DNA of 64,000 bases from Thalassorhabdomicrobium marinisediminis (lineage in GTDB: Bacteria; Pseudomonadota; Alphaproteobacteria; Rhodobacterales; Rhodobacteraceae), in NCBI RefSeq assembly GCF_003072065.1, contig NZ_QCYG01000009.1:1-64000 (forward strand), written 5' to 3'. The notes below the pieces were generated by a model. That model did not search any database. It had not been told where the DNA came from and saw only the letters and a program-made list of their open reading frames with translations. The translations under genes and the position numbers were made by a program. This document shows, in pieces, positions 7,913 to 16,170 of this stretch. Every line of letters starts with the position of its first letter. Position 1 is the stretch's first letter.

Positions 7913-9318
7913 TCAGTGCCTCCTAAAGTGAATTGGGTGCGCGCGAGGATGCGGCCCGACGCACCAACGCGGTAGCGCAACTCATAGGTTCCAGCCACGT
8001 CGGGCGCCTTCAATTTCGCCGGAGATCCCCATCGAGTCTGCGTCGCCGTGATGCGCGCATCATCAGGCGATCCGATCTCGGCCAGAACGATCTCGTCTTG
8101 TGGTCCAGCGGGACCGGTCCAGTCGATTTCGAACCTCTCGTCCAGCGGAACGGCGACGGGCGCTATGATGCTGGCCTCGGTTGCGGTCAGCGAGATCTGG
8201 CGCGTCACAAGGATGCGCTGCGGCTCATTTTGCTCGTAGCGCAGCTCGAACATCCCGGTTTCGTCAGGAAGGCGCAGTGTAGCAGGGGTGCCGCGTCGGG
8301 TCAGCGTCACCGCCAGTATGTCGCCCACTGCCGCTTCTGGCCGTGCGAGCGTGATGCGGTCGCCATCGGCATCCGGTCCGGTCCAGTCCACATCCAGCGA
8401 CCCGCCTGCCGGTGCGGTCCCGGGAGCATCAAGCGACGCCTCGGGACGATCCTCGATCAGCGGCACAGCGACGCGCTGGACGATGTCGGCACGCACAGTC
8501 AACGGCATTTCGCCGCTAAAGCCCGGTGCGGTTGCAGCAATGCTATATTCCCCTGGCGGCAGGGCGAGGTCGAAAGGATCGCGGTTTTCGCCTTGTGTGA
8601 CAAGCTGGCCATCGGCATCGGTGATCCGCCAGTCGGCGGCACCCAGCGGCGCGGACGTCTCGGCGGAGACGGCGAAAAGTGACATAACCACCGTGTTGGC
8701 AAGGGGTTCAGCGGGTGTCACCTGCGCAAGGGCAGCCGTCAGTTCCGCCCCGGTCGCAGCTTCCAGAAGAAGCCCGCCCGTCTGGTCAGGCAGACAGGCC
8801 AGCGCCCCCACCTCGCCCGGTGCCATTCCAAAACCTACGACATGCGCGCGCAGGTCGATGCCTTCGGCAGCGAACTGCGCTGCCAGTGCACAAGGATCGC
8901 CGCCGCAATTCTCCAGCCCGTCGGTGATGAGCACGATGTCCGCGGACTCGGCGGTTGGCGGGATCTGGTCGCGGGCGACCCGCAACGCGTCGGTGAGGGG
9001 AGTCATCCCCTGTGGGATAAGCCCCACGATCCGGTTGGCCTGTCCGGCACCGGTATGCTGGCCCATTGGTGTGACCACCTCGATATCGCTGCAATCACCG
9101 CGGCGATTATGACCGTAAGCCACGATCGCGTAAGGTGCATCAGGGTTACGATCGACGAAATAGTTGCCCATGACATCGCGGGCCACTTCTATACGGCTGA
9201 GATCGCCTTCGAGACGGTTCCACATCGAGCCGGAGGCGTCGAAGACAACCACTGTTGCGGTATCCGACATAAGCGGTGTTGCACCGCACAGAAGTGTTGC
9301 AAACATCATGGTGCGCAT
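7909..9318 (-). CDS. Exported von Willebrand factor A protein with two tandem C-terminal repeats
   Basis: The start at 9318 is chosen because it overlaps the previous stop (TGATG) and opens a signal peptide (MRTMMFATLLCGATPLMSD); the upstream extension is not protein-like. The VWA domain (about residues 20-205) has an intact metal-ion site: DASGS, then TPLTDAL, then ITDGLEN with C-GGDPC. A carboxypeptidase-like Ig segment follows (PPGEYSIAATAPGF), then two tandem repeats of about 75 residues sharing WTGP, G-x-PA-L, and G-(M/T)-(F/Y)-ELRY. VWA domains of this type bind protein partners. It is the largest protein of the exported set and a plausible scaffold. Confidence 0.85.
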   Translation of the reverse strand: MRTMMFATLLCGATPLMSDTATVVVFDASGSMWNRLEGDLSRIEVARDVMGNYFVDRNPDAPYAIVAYGHNRRGDCSDIEVVTPMGQHTGAGQANRIVGLIPQGMTPLTDALRVARDQIPPTAESADIVLITDGLENCGGDPCALAAQFAAEGIDLRAHVVGFGMAPGEVGALACLPDQTGGLLLEAATGAELTAALAQVTPAEPLANTVVMSLFAVSAETSAPLGAADWRITDADGQLVTQGENRDPFDLALPPGEYSIAATAPGFSGEMPLTVRADIVQRVAVPLIEDRPEASLDAPGTAPAGGSLDVDWTGPDADGDRITLARPEAAVGDILAVTLTRRGTPATLRLPDETGMFELRYEQNEPQRILVTRQISLTATEASIIAPVAVPLDERFEIDWTGPAGPQDEIVLAEIGSPDDARITATQTRWGSPAKLKAPDVAGTYELRYRVGASGRILARTQFTLGGTE

Positions 9319-9668
9319 CAATCGGCCCCCTGTTGTTGGTTGAGGCAAGGCGCATAGCGCTCGGCCCACCCGTCGCCGACAACGATGAGATCGCCGCCCA
9401 TTCGAGTCATCAACAGTGTCCGTTCGCGCCAATCCTGTCCTTCGCCACGGCAGTTGGCCCAATAAAGCGTGGCGCCTTCCCAACCTTCGACAGTCTGTGG
9501 ATCGGTCAGGCGACAGCTTGATTCATAGTAGATCAGTCGATCACCTTGGACTGTCACGCGCTGGTCGCTGACGGGCGCGGTGCAGTCGAACCCGTCATAG
9601 ACACCATCAACCGGGTTCGCGCCAAGTGGGGTGGTCAAAAAGATAAGCGCAAGGATGAGGCGGCACAT
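9318..9668 (-). CDS. Small exported protein
   Basis: A 116-residue protein with a signal peptide (MCRLILALIFLTTPLGA) and four cysteines in the mature part (GFDCTAP, SSCRLTD, WANCRGEG, APCLNQQ), which could form two disulfides. Its TGA overlaps the ATG of the VWA gene by one base. No family recognised. Confidence 0.7.
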   Translation of the reverse strand: MCRLILALIFLTTPLGANPVDGVYDGFDCTAPVSDQRVTVQGDRLIYYESSCRLTDPQTVEGWEGATLYWANCRGEGQDWRERTLLMTRMGGDLIVVGDGWAERYAPCLNQQQGAD

Positions 9669-9669
9669 A

Positions 9670-10146
9670 TCAGTCCGTCTCCTTCATTCGGGCGTTGAAG
9701 CTGACCGTTACCGGCAGAGTTTCCTGATCTGGGCCGCCGGTGACCTCGCCGGTAACGGTGCCCGCGACGGCGATCACACCATCGGCTGCATCAAACTTGT
9801 CAAGCTTCAGCGAAAGGCCGCTTTTGTCGCCTAACCAGTTACGGCCCATCTCGCGTGCAAAGGTAATTTCGACTGTCACTTCCGCAAGATCAGACAGGTC
9901 TCCGTTGAAAGTGAGGATCAGCGTTATCGGCCCCTCGGCGCCGTCGACCTGCGTGGCAAGAAGGGAGGTATCGACATAGGTTCCGACAATGGTTGCGTCC
10001 GAAAAGTCGGGTGAGACTGTCAGTTCGAGCGGCGTGTCTCCCAGACTTCCGGTAACAAACCCAGCTTGATCCTGCGCTGACGCACTGCCTGCCAAAAGCC
10101 CCAAAGCGAGGCATAACGCATCCATGAAACGTGGCGTGTTTCGCAA
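9670..10146 (-). CDS. Exported beta-rich protein, first gene of the minus-strand operon
   Basis: A 158-residue protein with a signal peptide (ALCLALGLLAGSASAQ). The mature part starts with GFVTGSLGDTPLELTVS and ends with LPVTVSFNARM, the same open-and-close pattern as 4874-5386, and includes AVAGTVTGEVTGG. It is the promoter-proximal gene of the nine-gene operon; the 135 bases to 10282 are the divergent promoter region shared with the sensor operon. Function unknown. Confidence 0.72.
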   Translation of the reverse strand: MRNTPRFMDALCLALGLLAGSASAQDQAGFVTGSLGDTPLELTVSPDFSDATIVGTYVDTSLLATQVDGAEGPITLILTFNGDLSDLAEVTVEITFAREMGRNWLGDKSGLSLKLDKFDAADGVIAVAGTVTGEVTGGPDQETLPVTVSFNARMKETD

Positions 10147-10281
10147 TTTATATCCCCCGTCTGGAATTGTGGGAGCTTAAACCCGTCCGTAGAGTCGCGC
10201 CCCGTTCGTTTGGAGTGGGCACGATGCGATTTTGCGTGCTATTCTCGGGATGGTTTTGGATTTCGTCAAGAAAAGTGGCCG

Positions 10282-10758
10282 ATGATAGTCCTGAAACGTC
10301 TGCTCTTTGGCTCAGTTTTGATGGCGCTCGGCGCGTCCGGGGCGGTTGCCCAAGAGGTACTGTTGACCTTGACCGGTGCCGTTGCCGACGGAGAGGTCAA
10401 GCTTACACGCGCAGACCTTGACGCGCTGGAGTGGCACGAGATCGCGACTTCAACGTCTGTGACCGATGGCCAGCCGGTATTCCGTGGCGTGTTGATGCGC
10501 GATATCCTCGATCGTGCGCAGGCCAGTGGCGACACCGTGACGGCTCGCGCACTCAACGACTATGTGATCGAAATTCCGATGGATGATTTCCACGAGTTCG
10601 ATGTGATCGCGGCGCTTTACATGGACGGCATTGCACTCACACCGCGCGACAAAGGGCCGGTCTGGATTGTGTACCCACGCGACGATCACAGCGTGCTGGC
10701 TGATATCCGCTATGACATGCGTTGGGTCTGGCAACTCAGCGCGCTGCATGTGCAATGA
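10282..10758 (+). CDS. Exported molybdopterin-binding-like (sulfite-oxidase-fold) protein without the cysteine ligand
   Basis: The ATG at 10282 starts a signal peptide (LLFGSVLMALGASGAVAQ); 158 residues in all. The mature part shows the small oxidoreductase molybdopterin-binding fold: PVFRGVLMRDILDRAQ, then NDYVIEIPMDDFHEFDVIAALYMDG, then DKGPVWIVYPRDD. The cysteine that binds molybdenum in active family members is absent. Stand-alone proteins of this type are often found next to a histidine kinase in proteobacteria, so a role as periplasmic ligand-sensing partner is inferred. Its stop overlaps the kinase start (ATGA). Confidence 0.78.
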   Translation: MIVLKRLLFGSVLMALGASGAVAQEVLLTLTGAVADGEVKLTRADLDALEWHEIATSTSVTDGQPVFRGVLMRDILDRAQASGDTVTARALNDYVIEIPMDDFHEFDVIAALYMDGIALTPRDKGPVWIVYPRDDHSVLADIRYDMRWVWQLSALHVQ

Positions 10759-12071
10759 ACCGATTGGGCGCGCACTGGCGCTATGCCGGCTTGGGCGCCT
10801 TGATTTTGGTCTGTCTGGGGCTGTTAGTTATTGCAGCCGCCAACATCATCCGCATCGAACGGCAGATGCAGATTTCGGCAACTCAAAATATGACATGGAT
10901 CTTCGGTCAGACCCAGATCGAGGCGTTGTCTCTCTCCGCTGCCCTGTCAAGCGATGCGAGCTCGTCCGAGGTGCTGCTGCGTTATGATCTTCTGGTATCA
11001 CGCTTGAATCTCATGCGGGACGGCCCCCAATGGCGCTTCCTCAGCGAGGCCGGACTTGCAGAGGGGCTGATGGGTTGGCGGGACGGATTGCTCAGGCTCG
11101 ATCCGGCCGAGGGTGGCGATACGGCAGCGCTGAAGGCGCATGTCTCAGCTTTGACGAGAGCGCTGCGCCAGAAGGCGAGCCAAGTCATGTCGCGTGAATG
11201 GCAGGTGCAGTCCGAGCGTCTGGATGAGTTGCGCAAGCTGCACCTTCTGGCGCTGGCTGCCATTATCGGGGCTTTGATTTCGGGCGCCGCACTCGCCGTT
11301 TTGCTTGTCGACCGCGAAAGACGTCTCATGCGGGCTCGGGTAGACCGGCTCCGCGCCGAGCGGTTGCAACGGGACCTGAACCGCGAGCGTGCAGCATCAG
11401 AGGGCTATCGGCGGTTCGCCGACCTGATCGCACACCAAGTACGGACGCCGCTTGCGGTCATCGACAGCGCAATGCACCGGCTGACACGATCTGGCAAACC
11501 GCCCACACCCGAGGTGATCCGCGCCAAGGCAGACGTGTCGCGCCAGGCGGTGGCGCGCCTTATCCGACTGACCGACACCGCACTTCTGATGGCGCGAGTC
11601 GATAGAGGTGCGGTCGCGCCCGCACTGGCTTGTCACGATCTTGATAGAATTGCCGCCACCGCAATCGAGGATTTGCAGGCGGGTCGACGTGTGACGCTTC
11701 GCACTGGCAACCGTCCAGTCACTGCGATCTGCGATCCTGTCCTGACAAGCGAGATCCTGGCAAACCTGCTGGGCAACGCCTTGCTCTATTCCCCGACCGA
11801 CAGCGAGATCGATGTGAGGCCGCTATTCAGCGGCGATATGGCCATGTGCGATGTTTGTGACCAAGGGTCTGGTATGACACCTGAAGAACTGGCTCGCGCT
11901 TTCGATAATTTCGCGCGCGGGGCGCGACATCGCGATCTGCCAGGTTCGGGACTGGGACTGCCGCTGGCGCGCCACCTTGCACGCCTTCAGGGCGGCGATC
12001 TGACCCTTAAAGCGCGTGAGGGCGGTGGGCTGATCGCGCGGTTGAGCCTGCCGGGCAAGGTGGTGACATGA
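10755..12071 (+). CDS. Sensor histidine kinase
   Basis: 438 residues from the ATG that overlaps the previous stop. A transmembrane helix (ALILVCLGLLVIAAANII), a periplasmic segment of about 120 residues, a second helix (LLALAAIIGALISGAALAVLL), a coiled linker, then a HisKA domain with the H-box IAHQVRTPLAVID (Gln in place of the usual Glu after His). The ATPase domain has the N-box ILANLLGNALLYS, the G1 box CDQGSGM and G2 box GSGLGLPLARHLA. It should phosphorylate the response regulator encoded directly downstream (four-base overlap). The signal is probably sensed together with the 10282 protein. Confidence 0.93.
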   Translation: MNRLGAHWRYAGLGALILVCLGLLVIAAANIIRIERQMQISATQNMTWIFGQTQIEALSLSAALSSDASSSEVLLRYDLLVSRLNLMRDGPQWRFLSEAGLAEGLMGWRDGLLRLDPAEGGDTAALKAHVSALTRALRQKASQVMSREWQVQSERLDELRKLHLLALAAIIGALISGAALAVLLVDRERRLMRARVDRLRAERLQRDLNRERAASEGYRRFADLIAHQVRTPLAVIDSAMHRLTRSGKPPTPEVIRAKADVSRQAVARLIRLTDTALLMARVDRGAVAPALACHDLDRIAATAIEDLQAGRRVTLRTGNRPVTAICDPVLTSEILANLLGNALLYSPTDSEIDVRPLFSGDMAMCDVCDQGSGMTPEELARAFDNFARGARHRDLPGSGLGLPLARHLARLQGGDLTLKAREGGGLIARLSLPGKVVT

Positions 12072-13033
12072 CCGCCCCGTTGATCCTGTGCATCGAGGAC
12101 GAACCTTCGTTGCGCGATGACATCGCTGCTGAACTACGCGAGGCCAGCTATCGGGTGATTGCGGTGGGTGACGCGCAGGAAGCACTGGATCAACTCGACA
12201 GTCGGCGCCCTGACCTTATCCTGTGTGACATCGTCATGCCTGGAATGGACGGCCACGCCCTGCTGGCGCATTTGCGGGCCACGCGGCCCAATTTCGATGA
12301 CATTCCCTTCGTTTTCCTGACCGCGCTGTCCTCGCGCGAACAGATGATCGAGGGACACCGCGCCGGTGCGGACGATTACCTGACAAAACCCATTGATTAC
12401 GATCTTCTGCACGCCATGGTCGCTGCGCGTCTCGACCAGGTGGCGCGATTGCGGTCATCGAGACGCGATGCCCCGAGTACGGCGGTGCTGGATCGGCTCG
12501 CGGTCGGCGTGGTCCTGCTGGGAGAGGATGGCGGCGTGCGCCATGCCAATCGCGCGGCGCAAATCCTCGCACGGGAGGCCAAGATCGATCTCGGCCCCCG
12601 TATCGGCGTCGAGGGCGGGGATGGCCGCAAACTTGTGGCGCTGGCCAAGAAGGTGGCCTCTGGCCAGGTGGCCGAGGCGGCGCTCCTGCTCGAAACAGGT
12701 GGCCGCCGCCTTATGGTTCTGGGGCGGCCCCTTGGACAGGCAGCGGGAAAGGACGGGATCGCAGCCATGCTCACCATCTCCGACCCCGAACGTCAGCAGG
12801 CGCTTGATGCCGAGACGTTACGCCAGTTGTTCGATCTTACCCCGTCCGAAGCCTGCGTTGCACTTCTCATCGCAGAAGGGCTGCGGCGCGATCAGGTGGC
12901 CGACCGGCTTGATGTATCGTCCACAACCGTCGCGTTCCACCTACGAAACATTTTTGACAAGACTGGGCTTCGCCGTCAGGCCGACCTGCTGGGACTTGTG
13001 CGGTCAATGCCGATGGTCTGGACCGACCCCTAG
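12068..13033 (+). CDS. Response regulator with receiver domain and LuxR-type HTH
   Basis: 321 residues. The receiver domain has the acidic pair in CIEDEP, the phospho-acceptor Asp54 in LILCDIVMPGMDG, Thr in FLTALSS and Lys in YLTKPIDYD. A central segment resembles a degenerate PAS domain (DRLAVGVVLLGEDGGVRHAN). The C-terminus is a LuxR-type helix-turn-helix (LTPSEACVALLIAEGLRRDQ, then VADRLDVSSTTVAFHLRNIF). Likely regulator of the divergent exported-protein operon and of the three genes that follow. Overlaps the kinase gene by four bases. Confidence 0.93.
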   Translation: MTAPLILCIEDEPSLRDDIAAELREASYRVIAVGDAQEALDQLDSRRPDLILCDIVMPGMDGHALLAHLRATRPNFDDIPFVFLTALSSREQMIEGHRAGADDYLTKPIDYDLLHAMVAARLDQVARLRSSRRDAPSTAVLDRLAVGVVLLGEDGGVRHANRAAQILAREAKIDLGPRIGVEGGDGRKLVALAKKVASGQVAEAALLLETGGRRLMVLGRPLGQAAGKDGIAAMLTISDPERQQALDAETLRQLFDLTPSEACVALLIAEGLRRDQVADRLDVSSTTVAFHLRNIFDKTGLRRQADLLGLVRSMPMVWTDP

Positions 13034-13085
13034 GACCGCAACGCTGCTTTCCAGCAGCCAACCAATTCGAAAAGTGAGATTTGAC

Positions 13086-13556
13086 ATGACCAAGATATCG
13101 CTTCTGCTCACGGCTTGCATTGCAGCCACCGTCACCGCAGCACATGCCGAAACCCCGAAAGAGCGCACGGTCGCTGCGATCGAAGCCGCCGGTTGCAAAG
13201 TCGACGACACCAACATCGACACGGTTCTTGATGGCCTCGGACTCAGCGACGAAGATTTCCGCATCATCGGTGAAGAGCTTGTCGCCGAAGGCCTCGCCGA
13301 TGTGTCTCAAATGGGAATGTTCCTCCTGACGACGCCGGCATGCACTGCGACTGCCGGTACCGAGGAGGAGCGCGCTGTTGCCGCGATCGAGGCTGCCGGA
13401 TGTGTCGTCGACCGGTCGAACATCAACGAGATTCTCGACGGTCTGGGGCTGGCTGATGACGACTTTCGCATCATTGGCGAGGCCCTGATCGCGCAAGGTC
13501 AGGCGCAAGTAACCGAAGCCGGCGCATTCCATCTGACCACACCGAACTGCAACTAA
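13086..13556 (+). CDS. Exported protein made of two tandem Cys-containing repeats
   Basis: The ATG at 13086 opens a signal peptide (ISLLLTACIAATVTAAHA). The 156-residue product is an internal duplication: each half of about 65 residues has the core AAIEAAGC-V-D, a DGLGL-DDFRIIGE helix-turn, and ends LTTP-x-C, giving two cysteines per repeat. The spacing suggests one disulfide or metal site per unit. It begins 52 bases after the response regulator. No family recognised. Confidence 0.8.
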   Translation: MTKISLLLTACIAATVTAAHAETPKERTVAAIEAAGCKVDDTNIDTVLDGLGLSDEDFRIIGEELVAEGLADVSQMGMFLLTTPACTATAGTEEERAVAAIEAAGCVVDRSNINEILDGLGLADDDFRIIGEALIAQGQAQVTEAGAFHLTTPNCN

Positions 13557-13568
13557 GGAGAAAGCATC

Positions 13569-14102
13569 ATGAAATCATTCCCGTCGCGAACCCTGTCTTA
13601 TATGGCATTCGCTTTGCCATTGCTTGCCCTTCCGGCCCATGCCTGGGAGGTAGAAGAAATCGGCAAGATCACTGCCACCTTTGATGGCGAAGCCTTCGAG
13701 CGTTCAACAGTCATCGTGACCGATGGTGATCTGGTATCGCCGACGGCCAATTTGTTTTTGACCATCAACAATATTTCCTCCCTGAGCCTGCTGACAGAAG
13801 ACGGCAACTTCGTAATTGACGCCGACTTCATGTCGCACACGCCCGGACCTGAGACGGCACCAATTTCGACCAGCGTGACCTTTGTTCCCGATGGCATGAT
13901 GCAATTCTGGGTCTCCGATGGCGCGCCTGAACCGCTGGAAGTGACTTTCACGACGTTGACGGTAGAGGGCGACGAAGGGCATGCCGCTGGCAGTTTCCGG
14001 GGTCTTTTGTGCCTGGCTGATGACTTTGGGTCCGAGGCCGACCCTGACAACTGCCGTCCGATCGAAGGTACGTTCGATACGCCGTTCTTCGTCGAGGAAT
14101 GA
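13569..14102 (+). CDS. Exported beta-rich protein, paralog of the minus-strand set
   Basis: A 177-residue protein with a signal peptide (MAFALPLLALPAHA). The mature part (IGKITATFDGEAFERSTVIV, NNISSLSLLTEDGN, LLCLADDFGSEADPDNC, IEGTFDTPFF) parallels 6427-6909 and 4874-5386, again ending in a GTFD strand. AAGGAGAAAGC gives a good ribosome site. Co-directional with the two-component genes, 12 bases after the tandem-repeat protein. Confidence 0.78.
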   Translation: MKSFPSRTLSYMAFALPLLALPAHAWEVEEIGKITATFDGEAFERSTVIVTDGDLVSPTANLFLTINNISSLSLLTEDGNFVIDADFMSHTPGPETAPISTSVTFVPDGMMQFWVSDGAPEPLEVTFTTLTVEGDEGHAAGSFRGLLCLADDFGSEADPDNCRPIEGTFDTPFFVEE

Positions 14103-14133
14103 CGGAGGCGAAAGGCCCCAACAGGAGGACGAA

Positions 14134-14697
14134 ATGAAGAATACACTTTTGGTTTTCGGCATGGTGATGGCGGTGCCTGCTCTCGCGCAGGAACCGCCGC
14201 TTTGTGGCACGTCGGGTGCAGGTGACTGGGCGCAAATTCAGGAAGTCTTCACCGGTGACTGGCTGATCGAACATCAGGCGGGCTATGCCCTAATTGGTGG
14301 CATGGTCTTGCCGTTCCCAGGTGCTGACGAGGTCGACACGATCACAATCTTCCAGCTTGGCGATGCCTTGCAGGCCACCCATCCCGAGGCGCAGGAGCCC
14401 CTTGTCCTGCGCCTCGCGGAAGAGCCGCGATGGATCGTGGATATCGACAACCCTGACATCCCCGAGCCGCTGCTTTCTCCCGAAGACGTGGCTTTGGTCG
14501 CAGGGTGTTCCCAGCTCGAGTTACCAAGGTTGATCGGCACGTCGACCGCTGTGATCGACGGCGTGACGATGGAGTTTACCTACCGGATGATGGCGGTAGA
14601 CTGGGCGACCCTTTACGGGATCATGCAGATCGATTCAGTCGTTCAGGGCATGCCGATCGAAGCGCGCCGCACGGTATGGATGCGCCTGTCCGGGTGA
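14134..14697 (+). CDS. Exported protein of unknown function
   Basis: 187 residues from the ATG preceded by AGGAGGACGAA, with a signal peptide (MKNTLLVFGMVMAVPALAQ). The mature part has two cysteines (PPLCGTSG, VAGCSQLE) and no enzyme motif; segments such as EDVALVAGCSQLELPRLIG and VTMEFTYRMMAVD suggest a lipocalin-like or beta-barrel fold, but this is weak. Last gene of the plus-strand set; the IS256-family element begins 112 bases downstream. Confidence 0.72.
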   Translation: MKNTLLVFGMVMAVPALAQEPPLCGTSGAGDWAQIQEVFTGDWLIEHQAGYALIGGMVLPFPGADEVDTITIFQLGDALQATHPEAQEPLVLRLAEEPRWIVDIDNPDIPEPLLSPEDVALVAGCSQLELPRLIGTSTAVIDGVTMEFTYRMMAVDWATLYGIMQIDSVVQGMPIEARRTVWMRLSG

Positions 14698-14800
14698 TGA
14701 TCCGCGCTTCAACCTGAATGTTGCGAAGGCAGTGGAAGTGCCGGCCTCGGAGAACGCGCTCCTAGCGCCTTGGGTCAAAGCCGCAGGAAGTTACATACCC

Positions 14801-14809
14801 CCGGGCAAG
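14801..14809. repeat. Target site duplication, left copy
   Basis: CCGGGCAAG directly abuts the left inverted repeat of the IS256-family element; the identical 9-mer abuts the right end at 16126-16134. The match may extend by one or two more C residues, so the true length is 8 to 9 bases plus chance identity. Confidence 0.85.
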
Positions 14810-16125
14810 GAGACTGTGCCGAATTTTGTGCCTGACGCGTTGTGTTAGGCCATTGGGAAGCGGTCTTCGAACATGATTGCGAGCTGGCTTCTGACTGCGT
14901 GCCATTCGCGCACCGAACGCTTCCACTCGGTCGATGTAGCATTGAGTGCGAGATAGATCAATTTCGCCGCGGCGTCGTCGCTTGGGAAATGGCCTCGGGT
15001 TCTGACGGCACGGCGGATTTTCGAGTTCAGCGCCTCAATGGCGTTCGTGGTGTAGATCAGCCTGCGCACCTCTGGCGGGTAGTCGAGGAACGGGATGACC
15101 TCGTTCCAAGCCCGGCGCCAGCTGGGCGCGATTGCCGGATACCGTCTTGCCAGATCGCTTTCCTCGAACTCTACCAGGGCCAGTTCGGCCGCGTCAGCAT
15201 CCACCGCCGTGTAGATCGCCTTGAGAGCGGCGGCGACGGCCTTGCGGTCTTTGTAGCTGGCGAAGTTCATGGAATGGCGCAGCAGATGGACAATGCATGT
15301 CTGAATCCGGGTCTGGGGAAAAGCAGCCTCGATAGCCTGCGGGAACCCCTTCAGCCCGTCCACGACGGCGATGAGGATGTCCTGGACGCCCCGGTTGCGC
15401 AGGTCGCTGAGAACCTTGGCCCAGAATTTCGCGCCCTCATTAGCCTGAAACCACAGGCCCAGAACGTCCCGCGTGCCATCCGGCAGAATCGCCAGGGCCA
15501 CGAAGACCGCCTTGTTCGAGACCGCTCCGTCGCTGCGGATATTGACCCGGATCGCGTCCATGAAGACGATCGGATAGCAGGGCTCCAAGGGGCGGTTCTG
15601 CCAGGCGGTGACCTCCTCCATGACCGCGTCGGTGATCGCGGAAATCAGGCTGGGCGAGGCTTCGACGCCGTAGATTTCCTCGATATGACCCTGGATCTCG
15701 CGGGTCGTCATGCCCCGGGCATACATGCTGATGATCTTGCGATCGAACTCGGGAAAGCGGCGCTGATACTTGGCGATCAGCATCGGATCGAACGTGCCGT
15801 TCCGGTCACGGGGGATGTCCAGAACCACCTTGCCGCTGTCGGTGGTCACCGTCTTCTGGCTGCTGCCATTGCGCCGATTGGGGGGCTGGTTCTGGCCCTC
15901 AGGCGCTTCCTCGGCGCGCTCTTCATCGAGATGGACGTCCATCTCCGTGCTCAGCGCACGTTCCGCCAGCGCCTTGGTCAGTTCCGCAAGGATGCCGGTC
16001 TTGCCAAACAGATCGCCAGGCGAGCGGCCTTCCATCAGCCGGTCCAGCAGGTCTTTGTCGATGCTCATACGTGGGTCTCCTCTTCGAGCAGTTACCACGT
16101 CAGCGCACAAAATTCAGGATAGTCC
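14810..16125 (-). mobile_element. IS256-family insertion sequence with 9-bp target duplication
   Basis: The element is about 1316 bp. Left terminus GAGACTGTGCCGAATTTTGT and, read inward from the right, GGACTATCCTGAATTTTGTG form imperfect inverted repeats sharing GAATTTTGTGC-TGACG. CCGGGCAAG occurs immediately outside both ends (14801-14809 and 16126-16134), a target duplication of the size IS256 elements make. It carries one transposase gene and no passenger gene. Placement is between the last exported-protein gene and a convergent membrane-protein gene, so no coding sequence was clearly broken. Confidence 0.9.
14845..16068 (-). CDS. IS256-family (Mutator-type) transposase
   Basis: 407 residues from the ATG at 16068, preceded by GGAGA at a normal distance; a longer frame to 16110 lacks a ribosome site. 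The DDE residues sit in IVFMDAIRVNIRSDG, ILIAVVDGLKGFPQAI and TTNAIEALNSKIRRAVRTRG, with the IQTCIVHLLRHSMNF motif characteristic of the Mutator superfamily. Frame and motifs are intact, so the element could be active. Confidence 0.95.
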   Translation of the reverse strand: MSIDKDLLDRLMEGRSPGDLFGKTGILAELTKALAERALSTEMDVHLDEERAEEAPEGQNQPPNRRNGSSQKTVTTDSGKVVLDIPRDRNGTFDPMLIAKYQRRFPEFDRKIISMYARGMTTREIQGHIEEIYGVEASPSLISAITDAVMEEVTAWQNRPLEPCYPIVFMDAIRVNIRSDGAVSNKAVFVALAILPDGTRDVLGLWFQANEGAKFWAKVLSDLRNRGVQDILIAVVDGLKGFPQAIEAAFPQTRIQTCIVHLLRHSMNFASYKDRKAVAAALKAIYTAVDADAAELALVEFEESDLARRYPAIAPSWRRAWNEVIPFLDYPPEVRRLIYTTNAIEALNSKIRRAVRTRGHFPSDDAAAKLIYLALNATSTEWKRSVREWHAVRSQLAIMFEDRFPMA

Positions 16126-16134
16126 CCGGGCAAG
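16126..16134. repeat. Target site duplication, right copy
   Basis: The second CCGGGCAAG of the direct repeat that flanks the IS256-family element; see the left copy at 14801-14809. Confidence 0.85.
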
Positions 16135-16170
16135 TCGAGATTGTCATTATGGCGACGTCTATGCGTCTTA

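Noticed and set aside
9319..9483. Longer start for the VWA gene
   Set aside because: The extra 55 residues are Arg-rich and would bury the signal peptide, and they overlap the upstream gene in full.
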